A program made the position numbers and the translations under genes. DNA of 64,000 nt, from positions 248,001 through 312,000 of the forward strand of contig NZ_JASVDS010000002.1 in the NCBI RefSeq assembly GCF_030285365.1. The letters run 5' to 3'. The DNA is from Roseateles subflavus. GTDB taxonomy: Bacteria; Pseudomonadota; Gammaproteobacteria; Burkholderiales; Burkholderiaceae_C. Shown piece after piece: positions 53,999 to 63,424 of this stretch (position 1 is its first letter; every line of letters begins with the position of its first letter). The notes under the pieces are model-generated. The model did not search any database, was not told where the DNA came from, and saw only the letters and a list, made by a program, of their open reading frames with translations.

Positions 53999-55128
53999 TC
54001 GATGTCCATGAGGGCTTGCAGCAGCGCGTCCTGGCTCTGCGGCCGCTGGACCGAGAGCCGGACCCAGCCCGGAGCCCCGAGCGAGGTCGCGTTGCGCAGC
54101 TTGATGCCGTGCTGGCGCAGGGCCAGCAGCAGCGAGGGAACGTGGGTGCCGGAGGGCGGGCGCCACAGCGAGAAATTGCAGACGCTCGGCCGCGCCACCC
54201 AGCCGTGCCGGTGCAGGGCGCTGTGCTGCGAGAGCCGCCAGCCCCGCAGCTGCTCGCGCTGCTGCCGCAGGGCCTCGCGGGTCTCGGGCTGCCAGGCCTG
54301 TGACAGCAGGGCCACGCCTTCGGCCGACAGCACCCAGCTCGGTGCGAGCCGGCGCAGTTGTGCGGCGGCCTCGACGGCGGCCAGCGGCGCCTCGATCAGG
54401 CCGGCGCGCACGCCCGTCAGGCTCAGCGCCTTGTTGGGGCAGCGCAGACGCCAGGCGCGCTCGGCCAGGGCCGGTGGCAGCTGCGAGCGGCCATCGAGGC
54501 GAAGGGCCTCGTAGGCGAGGTCGATGGCGAGCTCGGAGCCGCTGTTGAGGAGCGCGTCGCCCAGCGCCTGCCAGGCGTCCGGCAGCGGGCTGGCGCCCGT
54601 CGGATTGCAGGGGTCGCAGACCCATACCAGCGCCGGGCTCATCATCGGCAGCCCGTCCTCCTGGGCGCACAGGCCGCGGGAGAGCGAGGGCAGGTCCTCG
54701 TAGGCATGAACGCGCAGGCCCAGCGCCTCGGCCGCGGCGGCGTACTCGCCAAAGCCCGGCCGCGGCACCCAGACATGGCGCAGGCCCTGCAGGGTGGCCC
54801 ACAGCGTCAGCCGGCGGATGGCCTCGGCGCCGCCCGCGCTGGGCAGGAGAAGCTCCTGCGGATGCGCCAGCTGGGTGGCCAGCGTGCGGCGAAGCTGCGC
54901 ATAGGCCGGGTCCGGGTAGCGGGTGCGGTCCGCCGCGTCCACCGCCCTCAGCACGGACGCCGGCGTGGGCAGCGGGCTGGCATTGCTGGAGAAGTCATGC
55001 TGCACCTCGGGGCCGTCGTCGGGGCCGCCGTGCTCGATCAGGGGCGGCATGTGCGTGTCCATGCCGGAGGCCAGGGCGGGGTCCATCGAGGGGTCCATCG
55101 GGGGGGCCATTGGCCCGGCCTTCACCAT
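53989..55128 (-). CDS. cobC: Threonine-phosphate decarboxylase-like aminotransferase (CobC/CobD type)
   Basis: A PLP-dependent class I/II protein related to the enzyme that makes (R)-1-amino-2-propanol phosphate for the nucleotide loop. The PLP lysine is in RCPNKALSLTGVRAGLI. HDFSSNASPLPTPASVLRAVD and RYPDPAYAQLRRTLA form the N-terminal family block, and VWVCDPCNPTGASPLPDAWQ the cofactor region. The frame from ATG 55128 gives 379 residues; homologues begin near an LIEHGG motif, so starts at 55062 or 55050 (MDTHMPPLIEHGG) are more likely in function. The start region overlaps the cobD stop by a few bases. Confidence 0.88.
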   Translation of the reverse strand: MVKAGPMAPPMDPSMDPALASGMDTHMPPLIEHGGPDDGPEVQHDFSSNASPLPTPASVLRAVDAADRTRYPDPAYAQLRRTLATQLAHPQELLLPSAGGAEAIRRLTLWATLQGLRHVWVPRPGFGEYAAAAEALGLRVHAYEDLPSLSRGLCAQEDGLPMMSPALVWVCDPCNPTGASPLPDAWQALGDALLNSGSELAIDLAYEALRLDGRSQLPPALAERAWRLRCPNKALSLTGVRAGLIEAPLAAVEAAAQLRRLAPSWVLSAEGVALLSQAWQPETREALRQQREQLRGWRLSQHSALHRHGWVARPSVCNFSLWRPPSGTHVPSLLLALRQHGIKLRNATSLGAPGWVRLSVQRPQSQDALLQALMDIECL

Positions 55129-56063
55129 GGCTGGCCTCCGCGCAGGACCAGCGCCAGCCCCATCAGCAGTAGCGCCGCGAGGCCCAGCGTGAGCCGGGCA
55201 TGGGCGATGGCGCGCGAGATGTCGGCGGCGGCCGGCTCGCGGCCGGCCTCGTTCAGCACATAGACGCCCGGCTTGCCCAGGCGCAGGGCCAGGTGCAGCG
55301 CCATGGCGCCCATGGGCCAGCCGCCGTTGGGCGAGGGCGTGCGGCGGGACTCCCGCCACAGGGCGGGCCAGCGCGCGGCCGGCAGCATCAGCAGGCCGGT
55401 GATCCGGGCGGGGATGAAGGACAGCAGGTCGTCCAGGCGGGCCGCGCACTTGCCGGCCCATTCCCAGGGGCCGCGGTAGCCCCACATGGCGTCCGCCGTG
55501 TTGGCGAAGCGGTACAGCGCCGCGCCGGGCAGGCCCGCCACCGCGAACCAGAACAGCGGTGCGACGACGGAATCGTTGAGATTCTCCGCGAGCGTCTCGA
55601 TCGCGGCTTCGCGCACCTGGGCGTCGCTCAGGCCCCGCGTGTCCCGGCTCACGAGGCGCGACAGCCGGGCCCGGCCGTCCTCCAGCGATGTCTGCAGTGC
55701 ATGTTCCACGGCCACCACCTCCTCGCGCAGCATGCGCCAGGCCAGCAGCGGCTTCAAGATCAGACCCATGAAAAGCAGGGCCATCCCCCACCGGAGGGGG
55801 CTTCGCCAGGGCTGGATGCCTTCCCAGATCAGCGCCTCGGCGCCCCAGGCCGGCAGCACGCACAGGACGGCACCCAGCAGCCACAGCAGGCCGCCGGCGG
55901 CCAGCGCCCGACCGGGGGCCAGCGCGGGCAGGCCGCGCTTGAAGGCGCCGAGGTAGCGGCCCATGGCCACGACCGGATGCGCCCAGGCGGGCGGCTCGCC
56001 GAAGAGGCGGTCCGCCAGCAGCGCCACGGCCATCGCGGCGGGGAAAAGCCAGGTCGTCTCCAT
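55122..56063 (-). CDS. cobD: Adenosylcobinamide-phosphate synthase (CbiB)
   Basis: A membrane enzyme of 313 residues that attaches the aminopropanol phosphate to adenosylcobyric acid. The front MAVALLADRLFGEPPAWAHPVVAMGRYLG is a strong family signature (RLLGxPxxxxHPVxxxG). Further family segments are the motif ENLNDSVVAPLFWFAVAGLPGA and NTADAMWGYRG, with four or more transmembrane segments. ATG 56063 is used (a GTG at 56066 is adjacent). The gap from cobO is 10 bases. Confidence 0.95.
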   Translation of the reverse strand: METTWLFPAAMAVALLADRLFGEPPAWAHPVVAMGRYLGAFKRGLPALAPGRALAAGGLLWLLGAVLCVLPAWGAEALIWEGIQPWRSPLRWGMALLFMGLILKPLLAWRMLREEVVAVEHALQTSLEDGRARLSRLVSRDTRGLSDAQVREAAIETLAENLNDSVVAPLFWFAVAGLPGAALYRFANTADAMWGYRGPWEWAGKCAARLDDLLSFIPARITGLLMLPAARWPALWRESRRTPSPNGGWPMGAMALHLALRLGKPGVYVLNEAGREPAAADISRAIAHARLTLGLAALLLMGLALVLRGGQPW

Positions 56064-56073
56064 CACGCCGGGC

Positions 56074-56643
56074 TCAGTCCTCGATGCCGCGCTGGGCCGG
56101 TACGCCGGCCTTGAAGTGATGCTTGACCAGCGTCATCTCGGTGACCGTGTCCGCCAGGTCGATCAGTTCCTGCGGCGCGCGCCGGCCGGTGAGCACCACG
56201 TGCACGTGAGGCGGGCGCTCGCGCAGGACCTGCAGCACGGGCTCCAGCGGCAGCCAGCCGTAGCGCAGGGGGTACATGATCTCGTCCAGCACCACGAGGA
56301 AGTGCTCGCCGGCACGGATCGTCGCCTCGGCCCGGGCCCAGCCTTCGCGGGCCAGCTCGGCGGAATGCTCCAGGTCCTTGCTCTTCCAGGAGAAGCCGTC
56401 ACCCAGGCCCTCGATGGGCACGCCCAGCTGCTCGAAGAGGCGGTGCTCGCCGAAGCGGGCCGACGGCACCTTCATGAACTGGTAGATCTTCACGGCCTTG
56501 CCGCGGCCGTGGGCGCGCAGCGCGAGACCGAAGGCGGCCGTGCTCTTGCCCTTGCCGTCGCCCGTGTGGACGAGGATCAGGCCGCGCCGCTCGGCGGTGG
56601 GGATGACGCGTTCGCGGTCGACGGGCGGGGCTTCAATTTCCAT
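56074..56643 (-). CDS. cobO: Cob(I)yrinic acid a,c-diamide adenosyltransferase
   Basis: A 189-residue ATP:cobalamin adenosyltransferase of the CobA/CobO/BtuR type. The P-loop is HTGDGKGKSTAAFGLALRA, with VVLDEIMYPLRYGWL and LTGRRAPQELIDLADTVTEM as further family blocks. It starts at ATG 56643, overlapping the bluB stop by 11 bases. It adds the adenosyl group to corrinoids in the cytoplasm, an early step of the late or salvage pathway. Confidence 0.96.
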   Translation of the reverse strand: MEIEAPPVDRERVIPTAERRGLILVHTGDGKGKSTAAFGLALRAHGRGKAVKIYQFMKVPSARFGEHRLFEQLGVPIEGLGDGFSWKSKDLEHSAELAREGWARAEATIRAGEHFLVVLDEIMYPLRYGWLPLEPVLQVLRERPPHVHVVLTGRRAPQELIDLADTVTEMTLVKHHFKAGVPAQRGIED

Positions 56644-57289
56644 GGTCAGGGGCTTTCATCAACAGGTCCTGGAGCGGGCGGCGCTGGCGCCAGCCGGCCA
56701 GCTCCAGCAGGGGTTGTTCGTGGAAGGCCGGCACCGGCCCCAGGCACAGCAGGCCCAGCGGGCGGGCGCCGGGCGGCAGCGCCAGTGTGGCCGCCAGCGC
56801 CTCGGGGTCGAACATGGACACCCAGCCCAGGCCGAGATTCTCCACGCGGGCGGCCAGCCACAGGTTCTGCACCGCGGCGCCGGCCGAGCACAGGGCCATT
56901 TCCTGCGGCAGGGTGCGGCGGCCGAAGACGGTGCCGTCGTCCGGCGGCAGGATGAGGGCCAGCAGTTCGGCGCAGTCCCGCAGCCCCTCGACCTTGAGCC
57001 GCAGGAACTCGTCCGCCCGTGCGCCGAGGGCCGCCGCGGTGGCCTGGCGCTCGGCCTCCACCAGCGGGGCGAGGCGCTCGCGCCAGGCGGGCGTGGACAG
57101 GCGCATGAAGCGCCAGGGCTGCATCAGGCCCACGGAGGGCGCCTGGTGCGCGGCCAGCAGCAGGCGCTCGAGCTGCTCGTCGGGCAGGGGCGGACCCGGC
57201 ACGAAATGGCGGCAGTCGCGGCGCCGGGCGATGGTCTGGCGCACGGCCTCGCCCTGCTCGGGGGTGAAGTGATGTGGGCTGGCGTTCAT
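56633..57289 (-). CDS. bluB: 5,6-dimethylbenzimidazole synthase BluB
   Basis: Aerobic flavin-destroying enzyme that converts FMN into dimethylbenzimidazole, the lower ligand. 218 residues; the nitroreductase-like signatures are ARRRDCRHFVPGPPLPDEQLERLLLAAHQAPSVGLMQPW in the FMN site and GWVSMFDPEALAATLALPP, RPLGLLCLGPVPAFHE in the C-terminal part. The aspartate in the RRDCRHF region is characteristic. It starts 7 bases after the TonB-dependent receptor gene, showing cotranscription of uptake with corrinoid completion. Confidence 0.94.
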   Translation of the reverse strand: MNASPHHFTPEQGEAVRQTIARRRDCRHFVPGPPLPDEQLERLLLAAHQAPSVGLMQPWRFMRLSTPAWRERLAPLVEAERQATAAALGARADEFLRLKVEGLRDCAELLALILPPDDGTVFGRRTLPQEMALCSAGAAVQNLWLAARVENLGLGWVSMFDPEALAATLALPPGARPLGLLCLGPVPAFHEQPLLELAGWRQRRPLQDLLMKAPDHGN

Positions 57290-57296
57290 CTCGGTC

Positions 57297-59411
57297 TCAG
57301 AGCTTCACTCGCACGCTGAAGCGCAGGCTGCGCGGTTCCATGGGATGGACCAGCCGCCCGGCCAGGCCTTCGCCACCGCCGCAGGCCGCGCCCTCGCGGC
57401 GCGTGCAGGCATTGCCCCAGTACTCGATGTCATGCGCCTTCGTGTTCAGGGCATTGAGCAGGTCCAGCCCCAGCTCCCAGCCGGGTGCGGGACGCCAGGA
57501 CAGCTTGGCGTTGACGGTGAACGCGCCGCCGGAGCGTTCGCGGCCGCTCTCCTCCAGCGCATAGCGGCCGATGTAGCGCAGGCGCAGGCCGGCGCTCCAG
57601 GCGCCGCCCGGGTCGTGGCTGGCGCTGAGCGAGGCGCTCAGCGGGATGGCATTGGGCACCTGGCGGCCGCCGTTCTCGGCCTCGACGAAGCGGGCGCGGG
57701 ACCAGGCGATGTCGGCATCGATGAGCCAGTCCCGGCCCAGGCGGATGTCGTTGGACCACTCCAGGCCCAGGCGGCGGGAGGCGCCGCGCGCCTCGGTGAC
57801 GCCCTCGTCGCCCACGAAGACCAGCTCCGAATCGAGGTCGGCCTGCCACAGGCTCCAGCTGGCCTGCCAGCCCGGGCCGAAGCGGTGGCGCAGGCCCAGC
57901 TCCTGGCTGCGCGTGCCGGCGAGCATCGGCAGCGGATCCTGCGCGCTGCCGTCCTGCGGATTGAAGCGGCTGGTGGCGCCGCGGGCGTCGTTGGAGCGGA
58001 AGCCGCGGCCCCAGTGCGCAGACAGCTCGGTCTCGGGGCTCCAGCGGTGCACGAGACCCAGGCGGGGGCTGAGGCGGCTGTCGCGGGCCGTGCCGCCATT
58101 GCCGGCATTGAACTCGCCGCCCAGCGCCTCCACCTGGGCCTGGACGCGGTCCCAGCGCGCGCCCAGCACGGCGCGCCAGTCGGGCGTCAGCGCCTGCTGC
58201 AGCTCGGTGAACACGCCCAGGGCATCCTGGCGGACGCGGTCCTCGCGCACCGTGCGCTGGCGCACGCGGTCCACGGTGTCATAGAGGCCCAGGGTGGCGA
58301 TGCGGTCGTGCCGCCACTGCAGGCCCCAGCTGAACTGGGCGGGGGCCAGGTCTTGCCACAGGGCCAGGCGCGACTGCTGCGCCTGCCAGGCGAAGCCCAG
58401 CACCTGGCGTCGGTCCAGCTGCTCGTGCTGGTCGCCGTCCGGGCCGTTGATGAAGCCGGAAGGGGCCGAGTAGAGCTGCAGGCCGTAGTCGATCACATAG
58501 GCCGTGGCCTGCTGCTGCCAGGGGCCGCGGCGGCCGGCCCAGTCCACGCTGAGGCTGTGGCGGTGGGTGAGGCCGCCGTCATCGGGCGAGAGCGTGCCGT
58601 AGCGGCCGATCTCGCCGGACTCGATCGCGCGCAGCGGCACGTGCTCGCTGGCCTTCCAGCGCGCGGTGTAGCCCATCAGGCTCACGGAGAGCCCCTCGCG
58701 CTCATCACCCGTTGACCAGCGCAGCACGGCATTGCGCCGCTGCAGGCCCTCGGGCTGGTCCCAGGGGCCGTCGTTGCGGCTGGCTTCGAGGGCCGCGAGC
58801 GCCTGGCCGCCGCCCAGCGGGTGACTGCCGGCCAGCAGCGCGCGACGGAAGTTGTGGGGCCCCAGGCCCAGCTCGGCAAAGGGCTGGGCGAGCTCGCGCA
58901 CGTAGGCGATGCGCGAGGCGCCGGTGGTGGCGAAATCCCCATCCTCGGCGGCGAAGGCGCCCTTGCGATAGCGCAGGCTGTCCACCAGCTCGGGCATCAG
59001 GAAGTTCAGGTCCATGTAGCCCTGGCCGTGCGCGTGGCTGGCCATGTTCACCGGCATGCCCATCAGCAGCGTGGCGAAGTCGCTGCCGTGGTCGAGGTTG
59101 AAGCCGCGCAGGAAGTACTGGTTGGCCTTGCCGTCCCCGCTGTGCTGGGTGACGATCATGCCCGGCATGGCCTCCAGCAGCTCGGCCGGGCGCAGCAGGG
59201 GCTTGGTGGCCAGACGCTCGGCACCGACCTCGCCCTGTGAGGCGCTCTCCGCGCTGCCCAGCACGGCCCGGCCCTGCACTTCCACCTTGTCGACCTTCTC
59301 GGCCTTCTCGAGCGTTTGGGCCTGCAGGGTCAGCGTGACAGGGGCGCACATCGCCAGCAGCCAGGGTGACGGGCGGACGGGACGGCGGGACGGGGATCGT
59401 TTCAGATTCAT
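57297..59411 (-). CDS. TonB-dependent outer-membrane receptor
   Basis: A 704-residue receptor with a signal peptide (PSPWLLAMCAPVTLTLQAQT) and a TonB box-like VDKVEVQG. The plug follows with LLEAMPGMIVTQHSGDGKANQYFLRGFNLDHGSDFATLLMGMPVN and YRKGAFAAEDGDFATTG. The C-terminal barrel ends in the aromatic-signature pattern SLRFSVRVKL. It overlaps the upstream CobN-like gene by four bases (ATGA), so both are translated together. Position ahead of bluB/cobO suggests corrinoid (BtuB-like) uptake, while the CobN partner also permits a metalloporphyrin ligand. No FRAP/NPNL haem motif was recognised. Confidence 0.88.
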   Translation of the reverse strand: MNLKRSPSRRPVRPSPWLLAMCAPVTLTLQAQTLEKAEKVDKVEVQGRAVLGSAESASQGEVGAERLATKPLLRPAELLEAMPGMIVTQHSGDGKANQYFLRGFNLDHGSDFATLLMGMPVNMASHAHGQGYMDLNFLMPELVDSLRYRKGAFAAEDGDFATTGASRIAYVRELAQPFAELGLGPHNFRRALLAGSHPLGGGQALAALEASRNDGPWDQPEGLQRRNAVLRWSTGDEREGLSVSLMGYTARWKASEHVPLRAIESGEIGRYGTLSPDDGGLTHRHSLSVDWAGRRGPWQQQATAYVIDYGLQLYSAPSGFINGPDGDQHEQLDRRQVLGFAWQAQQSRLALWQDLAPAQFSWGLQWRHDRIATLGLYDTVDRVRQRTVREDRVRQDALGVFTELQQALTPDWRAVLGARWDRVQAQVEALGGEFNAGNGGTARDSRLSPRLGLVHRWSPETELSAHWGRGFRSNDARGATSRFNPQDGSAQDPLPMLAGTRSQELGLRHRFGPGWQASWSLWQADLDSELVFVGDEGVTEARGASRRLGLEWSNDIRLGRDWLIDADIAWSRARFVEAENGGRQVPNAIPLSASLSASHDPGGAWSAGLRLRYIGRYALEESGRERSGGAFTVNAKLSWRPAPGWELGLDLLNALNTKAHDIEYWGNACTRREGAACGGGEGLAGRLVHPMEPRSLRFSVRVKL

Positions 59412-62400
59412 GCAGGGCGGAGGGGATGGGACGCCGCAGCGCCGGTGAAGAAGGCAGGCGCGCCGGCCCGGAACCAGCGCCAGCTCGCGCCGCAGGCCAT
59501 CAGCAGGCCCATCAGCACCCAGGCCAGCGCGGTGGACAGCGGCGAGGCGCCCGTGACGCGCAACGGCGGCGCCGGGGGCACGGGCGTCAACTGCAGGCCG
59601 CGCACGACGGGCGGCGGGACGGCGTCGGAGGCCTGAGGGGGCTTGGGCGCGGCCGGGCGCGGCGCTGGCGCTGGCGACTGGGGCAGCTGACCTTGCACCC
59701 AGCGCCGGACGCCGGCCAGCTCGTCGGGCCGGCTGCGGGCGCTGCGCAGCTCGGCATAGCGCTGGGCCAGCTCGCGGCGCGTGGCCGCGTCGGGATGCCA
59801 GTGGCCTTGCGCCGCGGCGCGCACGAGGCCGGCCAGCGTCTGCGCATAGCTCTCCTTGTGCTGGGCCAGCCATTGCGGGATCTGCAGCTGGTGCTTGTCG
59901 CGCACCAGCACGTCGAAGAGGCTTTGCCAGTGGTCGGGGCGCACGGTCTCGGGGGCCATGTTCTGCCAGCCCAGGGTGAACTGCACGGTCTTGAGCACCT
60001 GCAGCGCGCCGGCATAGCCTTCGTCCCGCTGGGCCTTGAGCCAGCCGGGGTGGAGGTAGCGGCCCTGCATCTCGAGGGCGATGGCGCGGCTGGCGCTCTC
60101 GGTCTGCGGCTCGGTGGCGTCCTGCAGCTGGCTGACGTGCAGCTGCAGCGCCTCCTTGCGGCCGGCCGCCTTGGCGGCTGCGGCGAGGCCGCCCAGGTAC
60201 TGGAAGGGATCGTCCGAGCTGAGCATGGCGTAGAGGTGGGAGCTGCGGGACATCAGCGCCGCGTCCGTGCGCTTGAGTTGGGACGCGAAGGCGCTGCGGG
60301 CCGTGCGCTCGTCCACCGCCAGCGGCTCGCCCTGCACATAGGGCTGGCTCATGCTCTGCAGGAACAGCCCGCCCAGGCGCGGGTCCTCGCGCTTCTGTCC
60401 ATCGGACTGCAGGGCCTCGGCCACGCCGGTGCCGTAGGCGCCCACGCTGTTGCCGAACATCCGCGCCTGCGCCAGCTGGCGGGCCTGCGCGGGCTTCATG
60501 CCTTGCTTGCGCAGTTCCTGCTCGACCTCGCGGCTGTGGCGGGTGATGGCGTTGTCGCCTTCCTGCTCCGCGGCCGACGCGGCCAGGGCCACGGCCTCGT
60601 CCAGCAGCTTCATCAGGCCGGGGAACTGGTCGCGGTAGGAGCCGGTGATGGACAGCAGCACATCGATGCGAGCGTGGCCCAGCTGGTCCGGCGGAACGAG
60701 GCGCAGCTTCGTCGGGCGGCCGTTCTCGTCCCACACCGGCTCGACGCCCAGCGCGGCCAGGGCCTGGGCTTCCATCAGGCCCTGATGACGCAGGGTCTCG
60801 CCGGCCCACAGCGAGAGGGCCAGGCGCTGCGGCGGCTTCGTACCTTTGGCCTGCTCGGCCCACCATTGCCTGAAGAGGCGCTGGGCGGCCTCGTAGGCCT
60901 GGGGCGTGGGCAGGCGGGCCGGATCCAGGCCGCTGAGGTTGCGGCCGGTGGGCAGGCTGTCGGGATTGCGCAGCGGGTCGCCGCCGTAGGCGGCAGGCAC
61001 GAAGCGGCCTTCCAGCGCGGCCAGCAGGCCCGGCATCTCGCCCTCGTGCGTCAGCCGGCGCTCCATCTCCTGGGCGCGCAGGGCCAGCTGGTAGAGCGCG
61101 GCAGTGTCGATGGGCTTGCGGGCGGCATGGTTGGGCACCGGGCCGTCGGGCTGAGCGGGGCGCAGGTCCAGCTCGCTGGCGGCCCGGGCATCCTGCAGCG
61201 CGAGGTCCAACCAGCGCGCGGGTCGTGCGGTGGCCACGCGGTCGTAGTCGATCAGGAAGGCCTCGTCGATGTCCTCGCCCAGGGCCTCGATCAGCGGCAC
61301 GCGCAGCATCTGCAGCAGCGTGCCGCGGCGCTGGGCCTCGTCCGGCACGCGGCCGAAGACGGCCAGGCCCTGGGGCTGGGCGCTTTGCGCCAGGCGGTCC
61401 AGGTAGGGATGCAGCAGCTCCAGGAAGCCGGAGAAGTTGGCGCTGATCTGCGCCGCCGTCCAGCCGAGGTCGCGGTGCAGCTGGTGCTCGACGAACTGCT
61501 CCACCATCTGCCGCTCCAGGCCCTGGCGCGTGGGGCCGGGGTCCACGGTCTCCCATTCGTGCATCAGCTCATGCATGCGGGCCATGCGGGCGTTGAAGCC
61601 GGCCGGCGCGAAGCTGGGCGTGCGGTGGCTCACCATCAGCGCGCGGCCGCGGCGCTTGGCGGTGAGGGCCTCGCCGAGGTTGTCGACGATGTAGGGGTAG
61701 ATCACCGGCACGTCGCCCAGGGGAAGCAGGGCGTCGTCGTGCACGTCCAGGCCGCGCAGCTTGCCATTGGCCCATTCCTGCGTGCCGTGGGTGCCGAAGT
61801 GGATCAACGCATCGGCCTGCCGCGCCCAGAGGTAGACGGCCAGGTAGTGGTGGGACAGCGGCGTCTTGCTGCGGTGCTGCATCGCGTCGCGGCCCAGGTG
61901 CTGGTCCTCCTCGCGCGGGGGCTGGGGCAGCACGGCGAGGTGGCCCAGTTGCAGGCGCGGGATCACGAAGACGGCGCGGCCCTGCGCCTGGCGCACAAAG
62001 CGGCTCTGCGCGGGCGGGCCCCAGCGTTGCAGCACGGGCTGGCGCACGGCGGCGGGCAGGGCGTCGAACCAGCGCTGGTAGTCCGCCACCGGCAGGGCGG
62101 CGGCCTGGCCGCTGCGCAGCAGCGCGTCGAGGTCGGCGCCGGGGTAGTAGGCCGCCAGCAGGCCCTGCAGCCCCTGGAGCCACTGGGCCTCTTCCCGCGG
62201 CTCGACGGCATAGCCGGCGGCCTGCAGGCCCTGGCTCAGCTGCGCCAGGCTGCGCGGCACGTTGAGGAAGCTGGCGCCGAAGTTGCTGGCCCCGGCGGGG
62301 TAGTTGTAGACGAAGAGGCTCAGGCGCTTGTCCGCCGCGGGCTGGTCCTGCAGGGCGATCAGGCGGCGCGCCTTGGCCGCCACGGCCTCGCCCTGGCGGG

Positions 62401-63424
62401 AAATGAGCTGCGGCTCGGCGCCGCCCGCGGGATGGGCCACGACCAGCACGGGGTCGATCAGTCCGGCGCTCTCCGGTTGCGCCAGGTAAAAGGGGATGTC
62501 GCTTTGCGCGAGGCCCGTGCTGCCGCTCTCCCATTGCGCGATGTCGCCCTGGCGGAAGGGCAGCGTGGCGAGCACGGGCCTGCCCCAGCGCTCGAACAGG
62601 GTCTGCAGCGAGCCGGCCTTGGGCATCAGCGTGTGCGTGACCAGCACATCGTGCAGGGGCTGACCTTCAGGCGCCAGCAGGGCCTGCAGCTGGGTCTCGT
62701 CCAGAGGGCTGGCGAAGGCCGCGAGCGCCTGCAGGCCCTGGGCCTCGAACTGGCGCAGCCAGGCGTCCAGCCAGGCCGTCTGGCCCTGGACGAAGTGGTA
62801 GCGGTGCAGCAGGATCACGACCCGCTTGCGCGCGCCGCCTTGTGCGTGCAGGTCGGCCCAGCGGCGGGCGGCGTCGGCATCCGGCAGCAGGGCCGGGGCG
62901 TCGGGGTGGTAGAAGCCGCGCAGGGGCAGGCGCTGGGCCAGGGGCAGGTCGAGCTTGCGGCCCTCGGCCTGGGCCTTCAGGACCTGGAGGGCGGCCTGCG
63001 TGTTGGCGCCGCCGCCGGCCTGCAGCAGCGCGCGCAGGCTGCGCTCGGTGGCGGGGGGCTCGCCGCCCGGGATCCACAGCGGCTGGCGCGAATCCAGGCC
63101 GGGCATCTCGGCCAGCACGCCGCGCAGGCGCGTCTCGGCCACGGCATGGGGCGCGTCGATCCACACCCAGCGCGCGGCCTGCACCAGGGCCTGCAGCTGG
63201 CGCTGGCGGGCCTGGCGGTCCTTCTCGGCCAGGGCCTCGGCCTGCAGCGGCACCTGCCAGCGCTGCAGGGTGAGGCCAGCCGCCTGGGCCTCACGCGCGA
63301 CCAGCGCTTCGCGGGCGGCCGGCGTGACGTCGGTGGAGATCCACAGCAGCTGGGCCTGGGCCAGGCGGGCGATGCTCAGCAGGCCCAGCAGCAGTGCGTG
63401 CCGCAGCAGGCGGTCAACGCGCAT
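59408..63424 (-). CDS. Envelope-anchored CobN/magnesium-chelatase-like protein (HmuS-type)
   Basis: A very large protein (1338 residues) of the CobN/BchH/ChlH family, class I tetrapyrrole metal chelatase large subunit. Unlike cytoplasmic CobN, it begins with a signal peptide (MRVDRLLRHALLLGLLSIARLAQA, start ATG 63424) and ends with a proline-rich linker (SPAPAPRPAAPKPPQ) and a membrane segment (LSTALAWVLMGLLMACGASW) followed by an Arg-rich end, a layout for periplasmic placement anchored in the inner membrane. The family active-site loop is HFGTHGTQEWANGK, with His542 and His546. VYNYPAGASNFGASFLNVPRSL and VIYPYIVDNLGEA are further family blocks. CobS/CobT- or ChlI/D-type ATPase partners are absent. 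Similar proteins (HmuS) in Bacteroidetes haem operons are implicated in removing iron from haem; here the reaction is unproven. Confidence 0.88.
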   Translation of the reverse strand: MRVDRLLRHALLLGLLSIARLAQAQLLWISTDVTPAAREALVAREAQAAGLTLQRWQVPLQAEALAEKDRQARQRQLQALVQAARWVWIDAPHAVAETRLRGVLAEMPGLDSRQPLWIPGGEPPATERSLRALLQAGGGANTQAALQVLKAQAEGRKLDLPLAQRLPLRGFYHPDAPALLPDADAARRWADLHAQGGARKRVVILLHRYHFVQGQTAWLDAWLRQFEAQGLQALAAFASPLDETQLQALLAPEGQPLHDVLVTHTLMPKAGSLQTLFERWGRPVLATLPFRQGDIAQWESGSTGLAQSDIPFYLAQPESAGLIDPVLVVAHPAGGAEPQLISRQGEAVAAKARRLIALQDQPAADKRLSLFVYNYPAGASNFGASFLNVPRSLAQLSQGLQAAGYAVEPREEAQWLQGLQGLLAAYYPGADLDALLRSGQAAALPVADYQRWFDALPAAVRQPVLQRWGPPAQSRFVRQAQGRAVFVIPRLQLGHLAVLPQPPREEDQHLGRDAMQHRSKTPLSHHYLAVYLWARQADALIHFGTHGTQEWANGKLRGLDVHDDALLPLGDVPVIYPYIVDNLGEALTAKRRGRALMVSHRTPSFAPAGFNARMARMHELMHEWETVDPGPTRQGLERQMVEQFVEHQLHRDLGWTAAQISANFSGFLELLHPYLDRLAQSAQPQGLAVFGRVPDEAQRRGTLLQMLRVPLIEALGEDIDEAFLIDYDRVATARPARWLDLALQDARAASELDLRPAQPDGPVPNHAARKPIDTAALYQLALRAQEMERRLTHEGEMPGLLAALEGRFVPAAYGGDPLRNPDSLPTGRNLSGLDPARLPTPQAYEAAQRLFRQWWAEQAKGTKPPQRLALSLWAGETLRHQGLMEAQALAALGVEPVWDENGRPTKLRLVPPDQLGHARIDVLLSITGSYRDQFPGLMKLLDEAVALAASAAEQEGDNAITRHSREVEQELRKQGMKPAQARQLAQARMFGNSVGAYGTGVAEALQSDGQKREDPRLGGLFLQSMSQPYVQGEPLAVDERTARSAFASQLKRTDAALMSRSSHLYAMLSSDDPFQYLGGLAAAAKAAGRKEALQLHVSQLQDATEPQTESASRAIALEMQGRYLHPGWLKAQRDEGYAGALQVLKTVQFTLGWQNMAPETVRPDHWQSLFDVLVRDKHQLQIPQWLAQHKESYAQTLAGLVRAAAQGHWHPDAATRRELAQRYAELRSARSRPDELAGVRRWVQGQLPQSPAPAPRPAAPKPPQASDAVPPPVVRGLQLTPVPPAPPLRVTGASPLSTALAWVLMGLLMACGASWRWFRAGAPAFFTGAAASHPLRPA

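Noticed and set aside
57290..57296. Cobalamin riboswitch in front of bluB or the receptor
   Set aside because: The gaps within the operon are a few bases long and cannot hold a riboswitch; one could only lie upstream of the ExbB-like gene, outside the window.
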